From Salirhabdus salicampi (lineage in GTDB: Bacteria; Bacillota; Bacilli; Bacillales; Alkalibacillaceae), in the NCBI RefSeq assembly GCF_024259515.1, contig NZ_JANBWE010000006.1, positions 1 to 64,000 on the forward strand: a DNA stretch of 64,000 bases. Reading direction: 5' to 3'. Under the pieces are notes generated by a model. That model saw only the letters and a list, made by a program, of their open reading frames with translations. It made no database searches and was not told the origin of the DNA. Positions within the stretch are counted from its first letter, which is position 1, and every line of letters begins with the position of its first letter. Position numbers and translations under genes: made by a program. Shown here one piece after another: positions 20,116-34,339 of the stretch.

Positions 20116-20859
20116 TTAATAGGTCACTTCCCACAAATATAAACCTTGTGCTGGTGCGGTTTTACCCGCTAATGAACGATCTTGTCCTTTTATCATATCT
20201 GTTATGTCGGTTGGCTGTTTGATACCTTTTCCTACTTCTACAATAGTCCCTACCATAATTCTTACCATATTATACAAAAACCCACTACCTCTTACCCTAA
20301 AGGTAATCTCACCTTCTACCTTTTTAACATTACACTCATATATAGTTCGAACTTTTTCCCCTCTTACGGTTGCTTTTGCAGAGGAAAAAGTTGTGAAATC
20401 ATGAGTTCCAACAAAAAGTGAGCAAGCATATTGCATCGCTTCTATGTCTAATGGCTCAGAAATATGCCAACGATAGTTTCGTCGGAAGATATCCGGGGTT
20501 GATCTGTTTAAAATTTTATACCGGTACTCTTTCCCTTGTACACTATAGCGAGCATGGAAATGATCATCCATTTCTTCCACTGATTTCACAAATACATCAT
20601 CCGGCAGTATACTATTTAATGCTTGAGCCCACCTATCATTCGGAATTTGTAAAGTAGAGTCAAAGTGAAGAACTTGCCCTACCGCGTGTACTCCTTTATC
20701 TGTACGCCCGGATGCTGATACTCGTACAAGTTCACCTTTATGGATTTTTTGCAAGGCATGCTCTACCTCTTGTTGAACGGTACGGTTGTTGGGCTGAATT
20801 TGAAAGCCAGAAAACAACGTGCCGTCATAAGCTAAAACACACTTTAATCTTTTGTTCAT
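20116..20859 (-). CDS. truA: tRNA pseudouridine(38-40) synthase TruA
   Basis: 247 aa. Modifies U38-U40 of tRNA anticodon stems. The catalytic Asp is in SGRTDKGVHA (about 50-59); FLYNMVRIMVGT (about 196-207) is a family motif. AAAGGGTGG about 8 nt before ATG. Last gene of the alpha-operon/ecf unit; normally rplM follows, here the pur operon control region does. Confidence 0.96.
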   Translation of the reverse strand: MNKRLKCVLAYDGTLFSGFQIQPNNRTVQQEVEHALQKIHKGELVRVSASGRTDKGVHAVGQVLHFDSTLQIPNDRWAQALNSILPDDVFVKSVEEMDDHFHARYSVQGKEYRYKILNRSTPDIFRRNYRWHISEPLDIEAMQYACSLFVGTHDFTTFSSAKATVRGEKVRTIYECNVKKVEGEITFRVRGSGFLYNMVRIMVGTIVEVGKGIKQPTDITDMIKGQDRSLAGKTAPAQGLYLWEVTY

Positions 20860-20873
20860 GGTTACACCACCCT

Positions 20874-21671
20874 TTAATTGCGGGTTACGATAATTGATAA
20901 AACAAAAATGGAAAATATGATAAACGATATATAATCTTTTGGCGTCAGTAAAAGTTGCCGATATTTTGTTCTACCTTCCCCACCTTGATAACCTCTTGCT
21001 TCCATCGCCATTGCTAATTCCTCAGCACGTTTAAAAGCACTAACAAATAGTGGCACCAGTAATGGGATAATGGCTTGCAACCTATCCCTTATCGTGCCTG
21101 TTCGAAAATCTACACCCCTTGATGCTTGGGCTTTTGATATCTTTTCTGTTTCTTGCATTAATGTAGGAATAAATCGTAGTGAAATTGACATCATTAAAGC
21201 TAACTCATGAACCGGGAAACGGTACCGTCTTAACGGATTTAACATACTTTCGATTGCATCCGTAATAGCTATTGGTGAAGTTGTTAACGTTAAAAGAGTC
21301 GTCATTAAGATAAGGAAGAAAAACCTTAACGAAATGGCAACACCTCTAGTTAACGAATCTGAATAAATATGAAAATTGGCTACCGAAAAAACAATGTCCC
21401 CTTCTCTCGTAAGCAAAATATGAAGAAGGAATGTAAAAATAATAAGGAACCATACCGGTTTCAACCCTTTGATGAGATATGAGGGAGGGATTTTTGATAG
21501 TACCGCACTTATCATACTAAATAATAAAATCACCATATAACTTGCAAAGGAGTTGGCTAAAAAGATAAATATAATAAAGAAAAAGACAATCGTAATCTTC
21601 GTTCGGGGATCTATACGATGGATGATGGATGACCCTGGTACATACTGGCCAATTATGAGCGAACTACTCAA
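20874..21671 (-). CDS. ecfT: ECF transporter transmembrane component EcfT
   Basis: 265 aa. Membrane coupling subunit of energy-coupling factor vitamin transporters. Hydrophobic helices at about 27-62, 68-85, 105-125 and 240-262; the two Ala-Arg-Gly-type coupling motifs appear as QASRGVDF and MEARGYQGG, which contact the ATPases. Overlaps ecfA2 by 4 nt. No substrate S-component is encoded nearby, as is typical for group II modules that serve several S proteins. Confidence 0.95.
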   Translation of the reverse strand: MSSSLIIGQYVPGSSIIHRIDPRTKITIVFFFIIFIFLANSFASYMVILLFSMISAVLSKIPPSYLIKGLKPVWFLIIFTFLLHILLTREGDIVFSVANFHIYSDSLTRGVAISLRFFFLILMTTLLTLTTSPIAITDAIESMLNPLRRYRFPVHELALMMSISLRFIPTLMQETEKISKAQASRGVDFRTGTIRDRLQAIIPLLVPLFVSAFKRAEELAMAMEARGYQGGEGRTKYRQLLLTPKDYISFIIFSIFVLSIIVTRN

Positions 21672-22534
21672 AATACTCCCCCCTTTAGCATATAATTAAG
21701 CTTCTTTGCTAGTTCATCTTCGGAAAGATTGTCATACGGAATACGGACACCAAAACGATCTTCGATATGATGTAAAAACCGAATGACTTCCGGTTGATCC
21801 AGTCCAACCCTCGTTAGTGCTTCCCGCTTATGGAATATTTGTTCCGGTTCTCCTTCCATGTACAATTTACCGCGGTCTAAAATATACACGTAGTCAGCAT
21901 ACTTTAAAGCATCTTCCATACTATGGGTAACAAGAATCGTTGTTCGTTTCTCACGCTTATGACTATCATAAAACATATTCATCATTTCTTTTTGACCTTT
22001 TGGATCTAATCCAGCAGTTGGTTCATCTAATACAAGTATGCTAGGTTCCATTATTAAAACACTTGCTAAAGCGACACGACGCATCTGTCCACCACTTAAA
22101 TCGAAGGGTGAACGTTGTAATAGATCTTTTGATAGCTTTACTTCTTGTAACACTTTTTCCAATCGTTCAATCATTACATCTTTAGGAACACCAAAGTTCG
22201 CAGGTCCGAATAGTATATCTTTTTCTACTGTTTCTTCAAATAACTGATGTTCTGGATATTGAAATACCATGCCAACATGCTTACGTAATTGCAAAAGCTT
22301 TTTCGCTCTTTTTTCAGCATTTATCTGATAAGGCCCTATTGAGATGCTACCTTCCGTCGGTCTTAACAACCCATTTAAATGTTGAATGAAAGTCGATTTT
22401 CCTGAACCTGTATGTCCAATAATAGCAACAAAAGATCCAGACGGAATATGCATCGATAGGTTTCGTAACGCATGGAACTCAAATGGAGTATTCGGCTGAT
22501 ATATATAATTTACTTCTTCGAATATAATGTCCAT
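21668..22534 (-). CDS. ecfA2: ECF transporter ATPase EcfA2
   Basis: 288 aa ABC ATPase. Walker A GHTGSGKST (about 39-47), Q-loop FQYPEHQLFEET, signature LSGGQMRRVALA, Walker B ILVLDEPTAGLDP and switch His in VTHSMEDAL. Forms the A1-A2 heterodimer that energises EcfT. Overlaps ecfA1 by 25 nt and ecfT by 4 nt. Confidence 0.96.
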   Translation of the reverse strand: MDIIFEEVNYIYQPNTPFEFHALRNLSMHIPSGSFVAIIGHTGSGKSTFIQHLNGLLRPTEGSISIGPYQINAEKRAKKLLQLRKHVGMVFQYPEHQLFEETVEKDILFGPANFGVPKDVMIERLEKVLQEVKLSKDLLQRSPFDLSGGQMRRVALASVLIMEPSILVLDEPTAGLDPKGQKEMMNMFYDSHKREKRTTILVTHSMEDALKYADYVYILDRGKLYMEGEPEQIFHKREALTRVGLDQPEVIRFLHHIEDRFGVRIPYDNLSEDELAKKLNYMLKGGVF

Positions 22535-23349
22535 AGTTGATCAATCAGTTCCTTCTGATTTTTTGGTTCAGTTTCAATCTTAATGCCCTCTGCCCGTAAA
22601 TCCTTTGTCAAGCGGGTAACAAAAGGGATATCTAAGCCTATTTCATCTAACTGCTCCTGCTTTTGAAACACTTCTTCCACACTACCTATCATCCATATTT
22701 CCCCTTCATTCATGACGATGACACGATCCGCATACATTACTTCATTTAAATCATGAGTAATCGTTACAATCGCAACATCTCTACTTTGACGAATTTTATT
22801 TACAGTATAAGCGATTTCGTTTCGACCTTTCGGGTCTAGCATAGCAGTCGCTTCGTCAAGAATTAGTACATCAGGTTCTACAGCGAGAACACTCGCTATT
22901 GCAACCCGTTGTTTCTGTCCACCTGACAAACGATGGGGTTCATGGTGTAAATAATCGAGCATTCCTACAGAGTTTAGTGTATTCTTAATTCTATCTTCCA
23001 TATCACCCCGAGGTACACCATGGTTTTCTAAACCAAAGGCAACATCATCCTCGACAGTCGTTCCAACAAACTGGTTTTCGGGATTTTGGAATACCATTCC
23101 GACTTTTTTTCGGACATCCCAAATCGTTTGTTCATTAATCATCATCCCATCTACTTTGATGGCACCTTCTGTGCTAAACAACAGACCATTCATTAATTTT
23201 GCAATGGTAGATTTCCCCGAACCATTATGGCCGATAATGGCTATCCACTCATTTTTCTCAATTTGAAACGATACGTTATGTAGAGCCCAGCGGCCTTCGT
23301 CCCCATATTTGAAATTAACACCTTCAAATTGTATGTAAGGTTCACTCAT
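22510..23349 (-). CDS. ecfA1: ECF transporter ATPase EcfA1
   Basis: 279 aa ABC ATPase. Walker A GHNGSGKST (about 39-47), Q-loop FQNPENQFVG, signature LSGGQKQRVAIA, Walker B VLILDEATAMLDP and VTITHDLNEV. First of ecfA1-ecfA2-ecfT-truA; separated from rplQ by 193 nt containing a terminator, so an own promoter is likely, although none was obvious. Confidence 0.96.
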   Translation of the reverse strand: MSEPYIQFEGVNFKYGDEGRWALHNVSFQIEKNEWIAIIGHNGSGKSTIAKLMNGLLFSTEGAIKVDGMMINEQTIWDVRKKVGMVFQNPENQFVGTTVEDDVAFGLENHGVPRGDMEDRIKNTLNSVGMLDYLHHEPHRLSGGQKQRVAIASVLAVEPDVLILDEATAMLDPKGRNEIAYTVNKIRQSRDVAIVTITHDLNEVMYADRVIVMNEGEIWMIGSVEEVFQKQEQLDEIGLDIPFVTRLTKDLRAEGIKIETEPKNQKELIDQLWTLYSKK

Positions 23350-23482
23350 TGATCTCGTGCCTCCAAAATATTGCCGTCTATTTCCCGGGTAATGGATATA
23401 TACACTTTCCTTCCCATTGTTATTTTATCATATCGATAAAAACAAGGAAGAGTCCTTCCCGACTGTAAAAAACAACAAAAAA

Positions 23483-23522
23483 AGGGCTCGGATCAACCTC
23501 TTGAAAGATGCTGGCCCTGCCC
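23483..23522 (-). terminator. Terminator after rplQ
   Basis: Minus strand AGGGC...GCATC...GAT...GCCC followed by TTTTTTT. The stem has internal mismatches, but the GC-rich base and T-run at the end of the alpha operon are convincing. Confidence 0.7.
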
Positions 23523-23542
23523 CTTTTAGATACACTATGTCA

Positions 23543-23899
23543 TTATACTAACTCAATAATCACCATTTTTGCACCGTCTCCACGACGAGGTCCTAACTTC
23601 AAAATACGAGTGTAGCCACCTTGACGATCTTCATAACGTGGTGCAACATCAGAGAAAAGTTTTTGTAGTGCGTCTTGCTCTTCACCTGCTTCAACTCTAC
23701 GCAAGAATGAAGCCGCTTGACGACGTGCATGCAAGTCTCCGCGTTTACCAAGTGTAATCATCTTATCAACGACAGAACGAAGCTCCTTCGCTTTTGCTTC
23801 TGTCGTTTCAATCCGTTCATGAATAATTAAGTCAGTAGCAAGGTTACGAAGTAGTGCCATACGTTGATCTGTTGTGCGACCAAGCTTAGCGTTAGCCAT
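23543..23899 (-). CDS. rplQ: 50S ribosomal protein L17
   Basis: 118 aa, two shorter than in B. subtilis. [20 protein letters not shown] and the C-terminal [16 protein letters not shown] identify it. Last gene of the alpha operon, 42 nt after rpoA, followed by a terminator. GGAGGG before ATG. Confidence 0.97.
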   Translation of the reverse strand: MANAKLGRTTDQRMALLRNLATDLIIHERIETTEAKAKELRSVVDKMITLGKRGDLHARRQAASFLRRVEAGEEQDALQKLFSDVAPRYEDRQGGYTRILKLGPRRGDGAKMVIIELV

Positions 23900-23941
23900 T
23901 ACAATTCCCTCCTTTTTCAGAAATATCTAAAGATGCCCGAA

Positions 23942-24886
23942 TTAATCTTCCTTACGTAATCCTAAGCCAAGATCATGTAGCTTAACCTTAACTTCCTCAA
24001 GGGATTTACGTCCAAGGTTACGAACTTTCATCATGTCTTCCTCAGACTTTTGAGTAAGTTCTTGTACAGTATTGATTCCAGCACGTTTTAAACAGTTGTA
24101 AGAGCGTACAGACAAATCAAGTTCTTCAATGGTCATTTCAAGAACTTTCTCTTTTTGGTCTTCTTCTTTCTCAACCATAATTTCAGCGTTTTGCGCCTCA
24201 TCTGTAAGACTTACAAAAATGTTTAAGTGTTCAGTGAAAATTTTTGCCCCTAAAGAGATAGCTTCTTCTGGTCGAATACTTCCGTCAGTCCAAACGTCGA
24301 AAGTTAACTTATCAAAATTTGCCACTTGACCTACACGTGTATTTTCAACATGATACGTTACACGCGTAACAGGAGTGAAGATAGAGTCAACTGGAATGAC
24401 GCCGATTGGCTGTTCATCCTTTTTGTTTTCCTCAGCAGGACGGTAGCCACGTCCACGTTCAGCGTTAATTCGCATTTTTAAGTGGGCATTACTAGATAAA
24501 GTGGCAATATGCAAATCTGGGTTCAAGATTTCAATATCACTATCATGTGTAATGTCTGCAGCAGTAACCGTACCTTCCCCTTGGACATCTATTTCCATTG
24601 TTTTTTCTTCGTCTGAATAAATTTTTAAAGCTAATTTTTTCAGATTTAAAACAATGGTTGTAACATCTTCAACGACACCGTTAATTGTAGAAAACTCGTG
24701 TAGAGCTCCTTCAATTTGAACAGATGTTACAGCAGCTCCTGGAAGAGAGGATAACAAGATACGACGCAAGGAGTTACCCATTGTAGTACCATATCCACGC
24801 TCAAGTGGTTCAATTACAAACTTTCCAAAGGTTGTATCATTACTGATTTCAACCGTCTCAATTTTCGGCTTTTCAATTTCGATCAT
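23942..24886 (-). CDS. rpoA: RNA polymerase alpha subunit
   Basis: 314 aa, full length. N-terminal domain with [20 protein letters not shown] (assembly motif), acidic linker near 225-245, and C-terminal domain with helix-hairpin-helix sequences ([27 protein letters not shown]) that contact UP elements and activators. GAAGGAGGG precedes ATG. A 185-nt structured leader with its own promoter separates it from rpsK. Confidence 0.98.
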   Translation of the reverse strand: MIEIEKPKIETVEISNDTTFGKFVIEPLERGYGTTMGNSLRRILLSSLPGAAVTSVQIEGALHEFSTINGVVEDVTTIVLNLKKLALKIYSDEEKTMEIDVQGEGTVTAADITHDSDIEILNPDLHIATLSSNAHLKMRINAERGRGYRPAEENKKDEQPIGVIPVDSIFTPVTRVTYHVENTRVGQVANFDKLTFDVWTDGSIRPEEAISLGAKIFTEHLNIFVSLTDEAQNAEIMVEKEEDQKEKVLEMTIEELDLSVRSYNCLKRAGINTVQELTQKSEEDMMKVRNLGRKSLEEVKVKLHDLGLGLRKED

Positions 24887-25052
24887 TAATTAAAACCCTC
24901 CTTCAAAACGTCGAAACCCCGGCTAGACATTGTTGTCTAACCGAAATTCCTCAGGTAGGCAAGTCCCCCGTGCATTACGCGAAACCATTTCGTCCTGATG
25001 TTCCGTGCAATGGTGTTTATGCTATCATAACCCATTATAGACAGGGTGACAA
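24887..25052 (-). promoter_or_regulatory. Internal promoter and structured leader of rpoA-rplQ
   Basis: Promoter TTGTCA (25047-25052), 17 bp, TATGAT (25024-25029). The ~130-nt leader holds a 10-bp hairpin at 24920-24943 (CGGCTAGACA/TGTCTAACCG on plus, loop TTGT), a CGAAA/TTTCG hairpin near 24980-24993 and a TCAGG/CCTGA pairing around it. No T-run follows, so it is not a terminator. I cannot name the leader. Confidence 0.6.
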
Positions 25053-25071
25053 ATGTCTATACAAAACGATA

Positions 25072-25464
25072 TTAAACACGACGACGTTTTGGTGGGCGGC
25101 AGCCATTGTGAGGTACTGGTGTTACGTCACGAATGGCAGTTACTTCAAGACCCGCTGCTTGAAGTGCACGAATTGCTGCTTCACGACCTGCACCCGGTCC
25201 TTTTACAGCAACTTCAATCGTACTCATCCCATGTTCCTGGGATGCTTTTGCTGCCGCTTCTGCAGCCATTTGTGCTGCGAATGGAGTTGACTTACGTGAT
25301 CCTTTAAAGCCAAGTGCACCAGCACTGCTCCATGCGATTGAATTACCTTGCGTATCAGTAATTGTCACAATAGTGTTGTTAAACGTTGAGCGGATATGTG
25401 CGACACCCGCGTCTATCTGCTTTTTGACTTTACGCTTTTTACGAGTAGTAGTTTTACGTGCCAT
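25072..25464 (-). CDS. rpsK: 30S ribosomal protein S11
   Basis: 130 aa. [18 protein letters not shown] and the C-terminal [18 protein letters not shown] are the family signatures; the Asn-Gly before Cys is the site that becomes isoaspartate in other bacteria. AGGAGG before ATG. Between rpsM (22-nt gap) and the rpoA leader. Confidence 0.98.
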   Translation of the reverse strand: MARKTTTRKKRKVKKQIDAGVAHIRSTFNNTIVTITDTQGNSIAWSSAGALGFKGSRKSTPFAAQMAAEAAAKASQEHGMSTIEVAVKGPGAGREAAIRALQAAGLEVTAIRDVTPVPHNGCRPPKRRRV

Positions 25465-25486
25465 GTCAGCTAACCTCCTTTATACC

Positions 25487-25852
25487 TTATTTTTTCTTGT
25501 TCGCTACTGTACGACGTGGTCCTTTACGTGTACGTGAGTTGTTCTTCGTTCTTTGGCCTCGAACTGGAAGTCCGCGACGGTGACGAATTCCACGGTAAGA
25601 ACCAATCTCGATTAAACGTTTAATGTTTAGTGATACTTCACGACGTAGGTCACCTTCAACTGTAAGCTTATCTACTTCAGTACGGATTTTCCCTAATTCG
25701 TCATCTGTTAAATCACGAACACGTGTGTTTTCAGAAACTCCTGCAGCTGCTAGAATTTCTTTAGCAGTCGTAGTTCCGATTCCGTAAATGTATGTTAATG
25801 AAATAACAACTCGTTTGTCACGAGGAATATCAACACCTGCAATACGTGCCAT
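25487..25852 (-). CDS. rpsM: 30S ribosomal protein S13
   Basis: 121 aa. [15 protein letters not shown] at the N-terminus, [19 protein letters not shown] in the middle and a Lys/Arg-rich tail. AAGGAGG upstream of ATG. Follows rpmJ by 24 nt. Confidence 0.98.
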   Translation of the reverse strand: MARIAGVDIPRDKRVVISLTYIYGIGTTTAKEILAAAGVSENTRVRDLTDDELGKIRTEVDKLTVEGDLRREVSLNIKRLIEIGSYRGIRHRRGLPVRGQRTKNNSRTRKGPRRTVANKKK

Positions 25853-25876
25853 ATTTGAAACGCACCTCCTTCATAA

Positions 25877-26217
<341 letters not shown>

Positions 26218-26240
<23 letters not shown>

Positions 26241-26553
26241 CGAGTCGATCTCCCTTCTTCAAATCAATCGGATACTCATTGACAAATTTTGATAAGGCAA
26301 AACGTAATTTCCCGTTTGTCACTCGACCAGTTTCCAACAAACTATTTTTCACTTCAGGTGAAACATAATCAATCAACTGTACATGCTGGATATTTTTACG
26401 TTTCGGTCTGTCAAACTTCCGCTTCTCACCGTCAGCCAACATTACGAAACGGTCATCAACTATATCGATAATAATAGCAAAGTTGCCATTTTCTCTCCCC
26501 TGAACGACACGAACAATCTGACCTATTCGCGGACTCGAATCAGTATCACTCAA
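26218..26553 (-). CDS. KOW domain RNA-binding protein (YbzG / L14e-like)
   Basis: 111 aa from TTG 26553, with AGGTG about 8 nt upstream. Residues ~8-45 ([22 protein letters not shown]) form a KOW/SH3-like RNA-binding module resembling eukaryal/archaeal L14e. It sits between map and infA, the position of B. subtilis ybzG. The role is unknown, but the location among ribosomal genes suggests a ribosome or rRNA function. The C-terminal residues (GERRCN) are dictated by the overlap with infA. Confidence 0.88.
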
Positions 26554-26569
26554 GCATTATCACCTACAC

Positions 26570-29286
<2,717 letters not shown>

Positions 29287-29287
<1 letters not shown>

Positions 29288-29727
29288 TAAATCACCTCAG
29301 TTTGGCCGCCGGCCGCTTCAATCGCTTCTTTTGCTGAAGCAGAGAACTTGTGTGCTTTAACAGTTAGTTTCTTTTCAAGCTTTCCTTTTGCAAGGATTTT
29401 CACTCCAGCTTTTAAGCGACTTACTACTCCTGTTTCTTTCAAAAGTTCTGGAGTTACTTCTGTACCGTCTTCAAATCTGTTTAATGTTTCAAGATTTACT
29501 ACCGCATATTCTTTACGGTTAATGTTTGTGAAACCACGTTTCGGTAGACGTTGGAATAGAGGCATTTGACCACCTTCAAAACCTGGGCGTACGCCTCCAC
29601 CGGAACGAGAATTTTGACCGCCGTGTCCGCGACCAGAAGTCTTTCCGTTGCCAGATGACATTCCACGTCCTACACGATTTCGTTTTTTACGAGTACCTTC
29701 TGCTGATTTTAACTCATGAAGTTTCAT
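29287..29727 (-). CDS. rplO: 50S ribosomal protein L15
   Basis: 146 aa. N-terminal [21 protein letters not shown] and Gly/Arg-rich [19 protein letters not shown] stretch that threads into 23S rRNA. GAGGTG SD ahead of ATG. Directly coupled to secY. Confidence 0.98.
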
Positions 29728-29758
29728 GGCTGCACCTCCTCTTTGCGCTTTTTTTTAT

Positions 29759-29941
29759 TTAAGCTTCTTTAACAGAAACAAGATGGGATACTTTGTTCAC
29801 CATTCCACGATTGACCGGTGTGTCTTCAAGCACTACAGTTTGGCGAATCTTTCTTAGGCCTAGAGCTTGAACAGTATCACGCTGATCCTGAGGTCTTCCA
29901 ATTACGCTTCTAGTGAGGGTAACTTCAATTTTATTTGCCAT
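29759..29941 (-). CDS. rpmD: 50S ribosomal protein L30
   Basis: 60 aa. [20 protein letters not shown] and [17 protein letters not shown] are characteristic. AAGGAGGG before ATG; 13 nt after rpsE. Confidence 0.97.
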   Translation of the reverse strand: MANKIEVTLTRSVIGRPQDQRDTVQALGLRKIRQTVVLEDTPVNRGMVNKVSHLVSVKEA

Positions 29942-29954
29942 GTTCTTTCCCTCC

Positions 29955-30458
29955 TTATCCTAACAGTTCCTCTACTGACTTACCACGTAGCTTTGCAACA
30001 TCTTCGGCACGTTTAAGGGAGTTCAAACCGTTAAGTGTTGCGCGAACCATGTTGATTGGTGTGTTGGAACCTAGAGATTTTGAAAGAATATCTCCTACGC
30101 CGCCTAGTTCTAATACAGCACGAACTGGTCCACCAGCGATAATTCCAGTACCTTCTGCTGCAGGCTTCAATAAGATACGTCCTGCACCGAACTCACCAAC
30201 TGTTTCGTGAGGAATTGTTGTATTAACAAGTGGTACTTTAATTAAGTTTTTCTTTCCATCTTCAATCGCTTTACGGATCGCATCAGGCACTTCTTGTGCT
30301 TTACCAGTACCGAATCCTACATGTCCGTTTCTATCACCAACTACAACCAAAGCAGTAAAACGGAAACGACGTCCGCCTTTTACAACTTTTGCTACACGGT
30401 TGACCGTTACTACACGCTCTTCAAGATCCAATTTGTTTGGGTCGATATTTGCACGCAT
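29955..30458 (-). CDS. rpsE: 30S ribosomal protein S5
   Basis: 167 aa from ATG 30458 with AAGGAGGG 7 nt upstream; the frame extends to 30479 but without an SD. Double-stranded RNA-binding N-terminal part with [21 protein letters not shown] and [15 protein letters not shown]. Involved in decoding accuracy and mRNA unwinding at the entry site. Confidence 0.98.
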   Translation of the reverse strand: MRANIDPNKLDLEERVVTVNRVAKVVKGGRRFRFTALVVVGDRNGHVGFGTGKAQEVPDAIRKAIEDGKKNLIKVPLVNTTIPHETVGEFGAGRILLKPAAEGTGIIAGGPVRAVLELGGVGDILSKSLGSNTPINMVRATLNGLNSLKRAEDVAKLRGKSVEELLG

Positions 30459-30479
30459 AATTTTCCCTCCTTTATACAA

Positions 30480-30842
30480 TTAAAATTTAAGGCCTGCTTC
30501 GCGAGCAGCTTCCGCTAGCGCCTTCACACGTCCGTGGTATAAGTAACCTCCGCGATCAAACACTACAGTTTCTACACCCTTCTCAACAGCACGTTTTGCA
30601 ACTAATTCTCCTACTTTTTGAGCCGCTGCTACGTTTCCAGTTCCTTCACCGTTGAAGTCTTTATCTACAGTTGAAGCACTAGCTACAGTTACACCGTTCA
30701 AATCGTCGATTAGCTGTGCGTAAATGTGCTTGTTAGAACGATATACGTTTAAACGTGGACGCTCAGCAGTACCGTACAAATTACGACGGACTCTAGCATG
30801 ACGTTTCTTACGTACAGCATTTTTATCTTGCTTAGTGATCAT
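30480..30842 (-). CDS. rplR: 50S ribosomal protein L18
   Basis: 120 aa. [10 protein letters not shown]-type N-terminus ([23 protein letters not shown]) and [26 protein letters not shown] end. Binds 5S rRNA with L5. SD GGAGTGA upstream. Confidence 0.98.
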   Translation of the reverse strand: MITKQDKNAVRKKRHARVRRNLYGTAERPRLNVYRSNKHIYAQLIDDLNGVTVASASTVDKDFNGEGTGNVAAAQKVGELVAKRAVEKGVETVVFDRGGYLYHGRVKALAEAAREAGLKF

Positions 30843-30875
30843 CTAGGTCACTCCTTTCTGTTCCTTACGTGAACA

Positions 30876-31412
30876 TTATTTAGCAGTTTTACCTTCTTTA
30901 CGGCGTACATGTTCGCCTTCGTATCGAATACCTTTACCTTTGTAAGGCTCTGGTGGGCGGATCGCACGGATATTAGCAGCAACCGCTCCTACTTTTTCCT
31001 TATCGATACCTTTTACAACGATTTTCGTATTTGAAGGAACTTCGATGTCAATTCCTTCCTCTTGCTCGATTTCAACTGGATGTGAGTAACCAGCGTTCAC
31101 GACAATTTTGTTACCTTGCTTTGTAGCACGGTAACCTACACCATTGATTTCAAGTGCTTTTTCGTACCCTTGGGATACACCTTGGACCATGTTTCCAAGC
31201 AAACTACGAGTGGTACCGTGTAACGCACGATGTTCCTTATGATCACTTGGTCGTACAACAGTCACTAATTTATCTTCTACTTTAATGTCCATTTCAGGAT
31301 GGAATGTACGTGACAATTCTCCTTTTGGACCTTTTACAGTTACGTGATTACCGTCGATTTTTACTTCTACACCTTCCGGTAATTCTAAAGGTTTAAGACC
31401 TACACGAGACAT
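30876..31412 (-). CDS. rplF: 50S ribosomal protein L6
   Basis: 178 aa. Two repeated beta domains; the C-terminal [24 protein letters not shown] is the signature contacting the factor-binding region. AGGAGGTG SD. 30 nt after rpsH. Confidence 0.98.
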   Translation of the reverse strand: MSRVGLKPLELPEGVEVKIDGNHVTVKGPKGELSRTFHPEMDIKVEDKLVTVVRPSDHKEHRALHGTTRSLLGNMVQGVSQGYEKALEINGVGYRATKQGNKIVVNAGYSHPVEIEQEEGIDIEVPSNTKIVVKGIDKEKVGAVAANIRAIRPPEPYKGKGIRYEGEHVRRKEGKTAK

Positions 31413-31442
31413 TTATTGCACCTCCTGTCATTCCAGTTATGA

Positions 31443-31841
31443 TTACCAAACGTAGGCTAATACTTCTCCACCCACAGCTTGTTGACGAGCTTCTTTATCA
31501 GTTAAAACACCTTTTGATGTTGATACTACAGCAATACCTAGTCCGTTCAATACTTTTGGAAGCTCATCAGCTTTTGCGTATACGCGAAGACCTGGTTTAC
31601 TGATACGTTTAATACCTGTAATAACACGCTCGTTATTTGGTCCGTATTTAAGGAATAATCTTAACACGCCTTGTTTGTTATCTTCAACGAACTCATAGTC
31701 GCGAATGAAACCTTCACGCTTAAGAATGTCTGCAACTTCCTTTTTAAGCTTAGAAGCAGGAACTTCTAGCTTTTCATGACGTACCATGTTTGCATTACGG
31801 ATACGTGTTAGCATATCTGCAATAGGATCTGTCATTGTCAT
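31443..31841 (-). CDS. rpsH: 30S ribosomal protein S8
   Basis: 132 aa. [19 protein letters not shown] and the C-terminal [15 protein letters not shown]...GGEVLAYVW identify it. Binds helix 21 of 16S rRNA and is a known repressor of spc operons in E. coli. Confidence 0.98.
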   Translation of the reverse strand: MTMTDPIADMLTRIRNANMVRHEKLEVPASKLKKEVADILKREGFIRDYEFVEDNKQGVLRLFLKYGPNNERVITGIKRISKPGLRVYAKADELPKVLNGLGIAVVSTSKGVLTDKEARQQAVGGEVLAYVW

Positions 31842-31872
31842 TTGTACATTACCTCCTTCCCTATTTAAGGGT

Positions 31873-32082
<210 letters not shown>

Positions 32083-32622
32083 CTATTTTTTAAACGGCAT
32101 TCCAAGTTGAGCTAGAAGTTCACGCGCTTCTTCATCGTTATTCGCTGTCGTAACGATAACGATATCCATTCCGCGTACTTTTGATACTTTATCATACTCA
32201 ATTTCAGGGAAAATCAATTGTTCTTTTATACCTAAAGTATAGTTTCCACGTCCATCAAAAGCTTTGTTTGAAATACCACGGAAGTCACGTACACGAGGTA
32301 ACGATACCGCGATAAGCTTTTGTAGAAATTCGTACATTTGCTGGCCACGTAGAGTTACTTTTGCACCGATAGGCATACCTTCACGTAGACGGAATCCAGC
32401 AATAGATTTCTTCGCACGTGTTACAACTGGTTTTTGACCTGTGATTAGTGATAGTTCTTCTACAGCGTTATCTAGTGCCTTAGCGTTTTGTACAGCATCA
32501 CCAACACCCATGTTAATGACAATTTTCTCAACTTTAGGCACTTGCATTACAGAATCATAATTAAATTTCTCCATTAAGGATGGAACAATTTCTTTTTCGT
32601 ATTTTTCTTTGAATTGGTTCAT
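32083..32622 (-). CDS. rplE: 50S ribosomal protein L5
   Basis: 179 aa. [43 protein letters not shown] and the FPEIEYDKV region match L5, the 5S rRNA-binding protein. AAAGGAGG SD. Confidence 0.98.
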   Translation of the reverse strand: MNQFKEKYEKEIVPSLMEKFNYDSVMQVPKVEKIVINMGVGDAVQNAKALDNAVEELSLITGQKPVVTRAKKSIAGFRLREGMPIGAKVTLRGQQMYEFLQKLIAVSLPRVRDFRGISNKAFDGRGNYTLGIKEQLIFPEIEYDKVSKVRGMDIVIVTTANNDEEARELLAQLGMPFKK

Positions 32623-32648
32623 TACGTAGACCTCCTTTCGCCGTTAGA

Positions 32649-32960
32649 TTACTTATCTAAAGGTTCACCGGACTTTTTAGCAATACGCACTTTTTTGCCG
32701 TCGCGTACTTCGTAGCTAGTACGTGTTGGTTCACCTGTTTTTGGATCAATCGGCATTACATTTGAAACATGAATCGGCGCTTCTTGGTTTAAAATCCCGC
32801 CTTGAGGGTTTTCTTGAGATGGCTTAGCGTGTTTTTTCACAACGTTAATACCTTCAACAAGAACGCGCTCTTTTTTAGGATATGCTTCAAGAATTGTGCC
32901 TTCTTTTCCTTTATCTTTACCTGAAATTACTTTGACTTTATCGCCCTTTTTTACATGCAT
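32649..32960 (-). CDS. rplX: 50S ribosomal protein L24
   Basis: 103 aa with an N-terminal KOW motif ([20 protein letters not shown]). Assembly initiator protein of the 50S subunit. AAGGAGG SD. 26 nt before rplE. Confidence 0.98.
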   Translation of the reverse strand: MHVKKGDKVKVISGKDKGKEGTILEAYPKKERVLVEGINVVKKHAKPSQENPQGGILNQEAPIHVSNVMPIDPKTGEPTRTSYEVRDGKKVRIAKKSGEPLDK

Positions 32961-32998
32961 GTCAGTGCACCTCCTTACAAGGCTATCGTAATTTGGCG

Positions 32999-33367
32999 TT
33001 ATAGTACTTCCGGTGCTAAAGATACAATCTTCATAAACTTCTTGTCGCGAAGTTCTCGAGCAACCGGTCCGAATATACGCGTTCCACGTGGACTTTGATC
33101 ATCACGAATAATTACAGCTGCATTCTCATCGAAGCGAATGTATGAACCGTCTTTACGACGCATACCGCTTTTAGAACGTACAATTACCGCTTTAACTACA
33201 TCACCTTTTTTGACAACGCCACCAGGTGTTGCTTGTTTTACTGAACACACAATAACGTCACCGATGTTAGCAGTTTTACGGCCTGATCCGCCCAGCACTT
33301 TAATTGCTAGAACTTCACGCGCTCCAGAGTTGTCTGCAACTTTCAAACGACTTTCCTGTTGAATCAT
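32999..33367 (-). CDS. rplN: 50S ribosomal protein L14
   Basis: 122 aa. [20 protein letters not shown] and [24 protein letters not shown], typical of L14 at the subunit interface. GGGAGG SD. Confidence 0.98.
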   Translation of the reverse strand: MIQQESRLKVADNSGAREVLAIKVLGGSGRKTANIGDVIVCSVKQATPGGVVKKGDVVKAVIVRSKSGMRRKDGSYIRFDENAAVIIRDDQSPRGTRIFGPVARELRDKKFMKIVSLAPEVL

Positions 33368-33409
33368 ACCGTTGTTACCTCCCTTCGGAATCCTTCCGAG
33401 CGAACTTTA

Positions 33410-33673
33410 TTAAATAATAACCGCTTCTTCAACGATTTCTACAAGACGAAAACGCTTTGTAGCTGAAAGTGGTCTAGTTTCCATAATGCGGACGATATCA
33501 CCTTTTTTAGCTTGGTTGTTTTCATCATGAGTCTTAAATTTCTTAGAGTACTTTACACGTTTACCATATAATGGGTGGAATTTGTAAGTTTCCACTAAAA
33601 CTGTAATTGTTTTATCCATTTTGTCTGAAACAACACGACCAGTGTAAACTTTACGATTGTTACGTTCACTCAT
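33410..33673 (-). CDS. rpsQ: 30S ribosomal protein S17
   Basis: 87 aa OB-fold protein: [17 protein letters not shown] and [14 protein letters not shown]. 16S rRNA primary binder. GAGGAGG SD. 26 nt after rpmC. Confidence 0.98.
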   Translation of the reverse strand: MSERNNRKVYTGRVVSDKMDKTITVLVETYKFHPLYGKRVKYSKKFKTHDENNQAKKGDIVRIMETRPLSATKRFRLVEIVEEAVII

Positions 33674-33699
33674 TGAGGCAGACCTCCTCTCAATTTCAA

Positions 33700-34321
<622 letters not shown>

Positions 34322-34339
34322 ATTGCTGATCCCCCTTCC

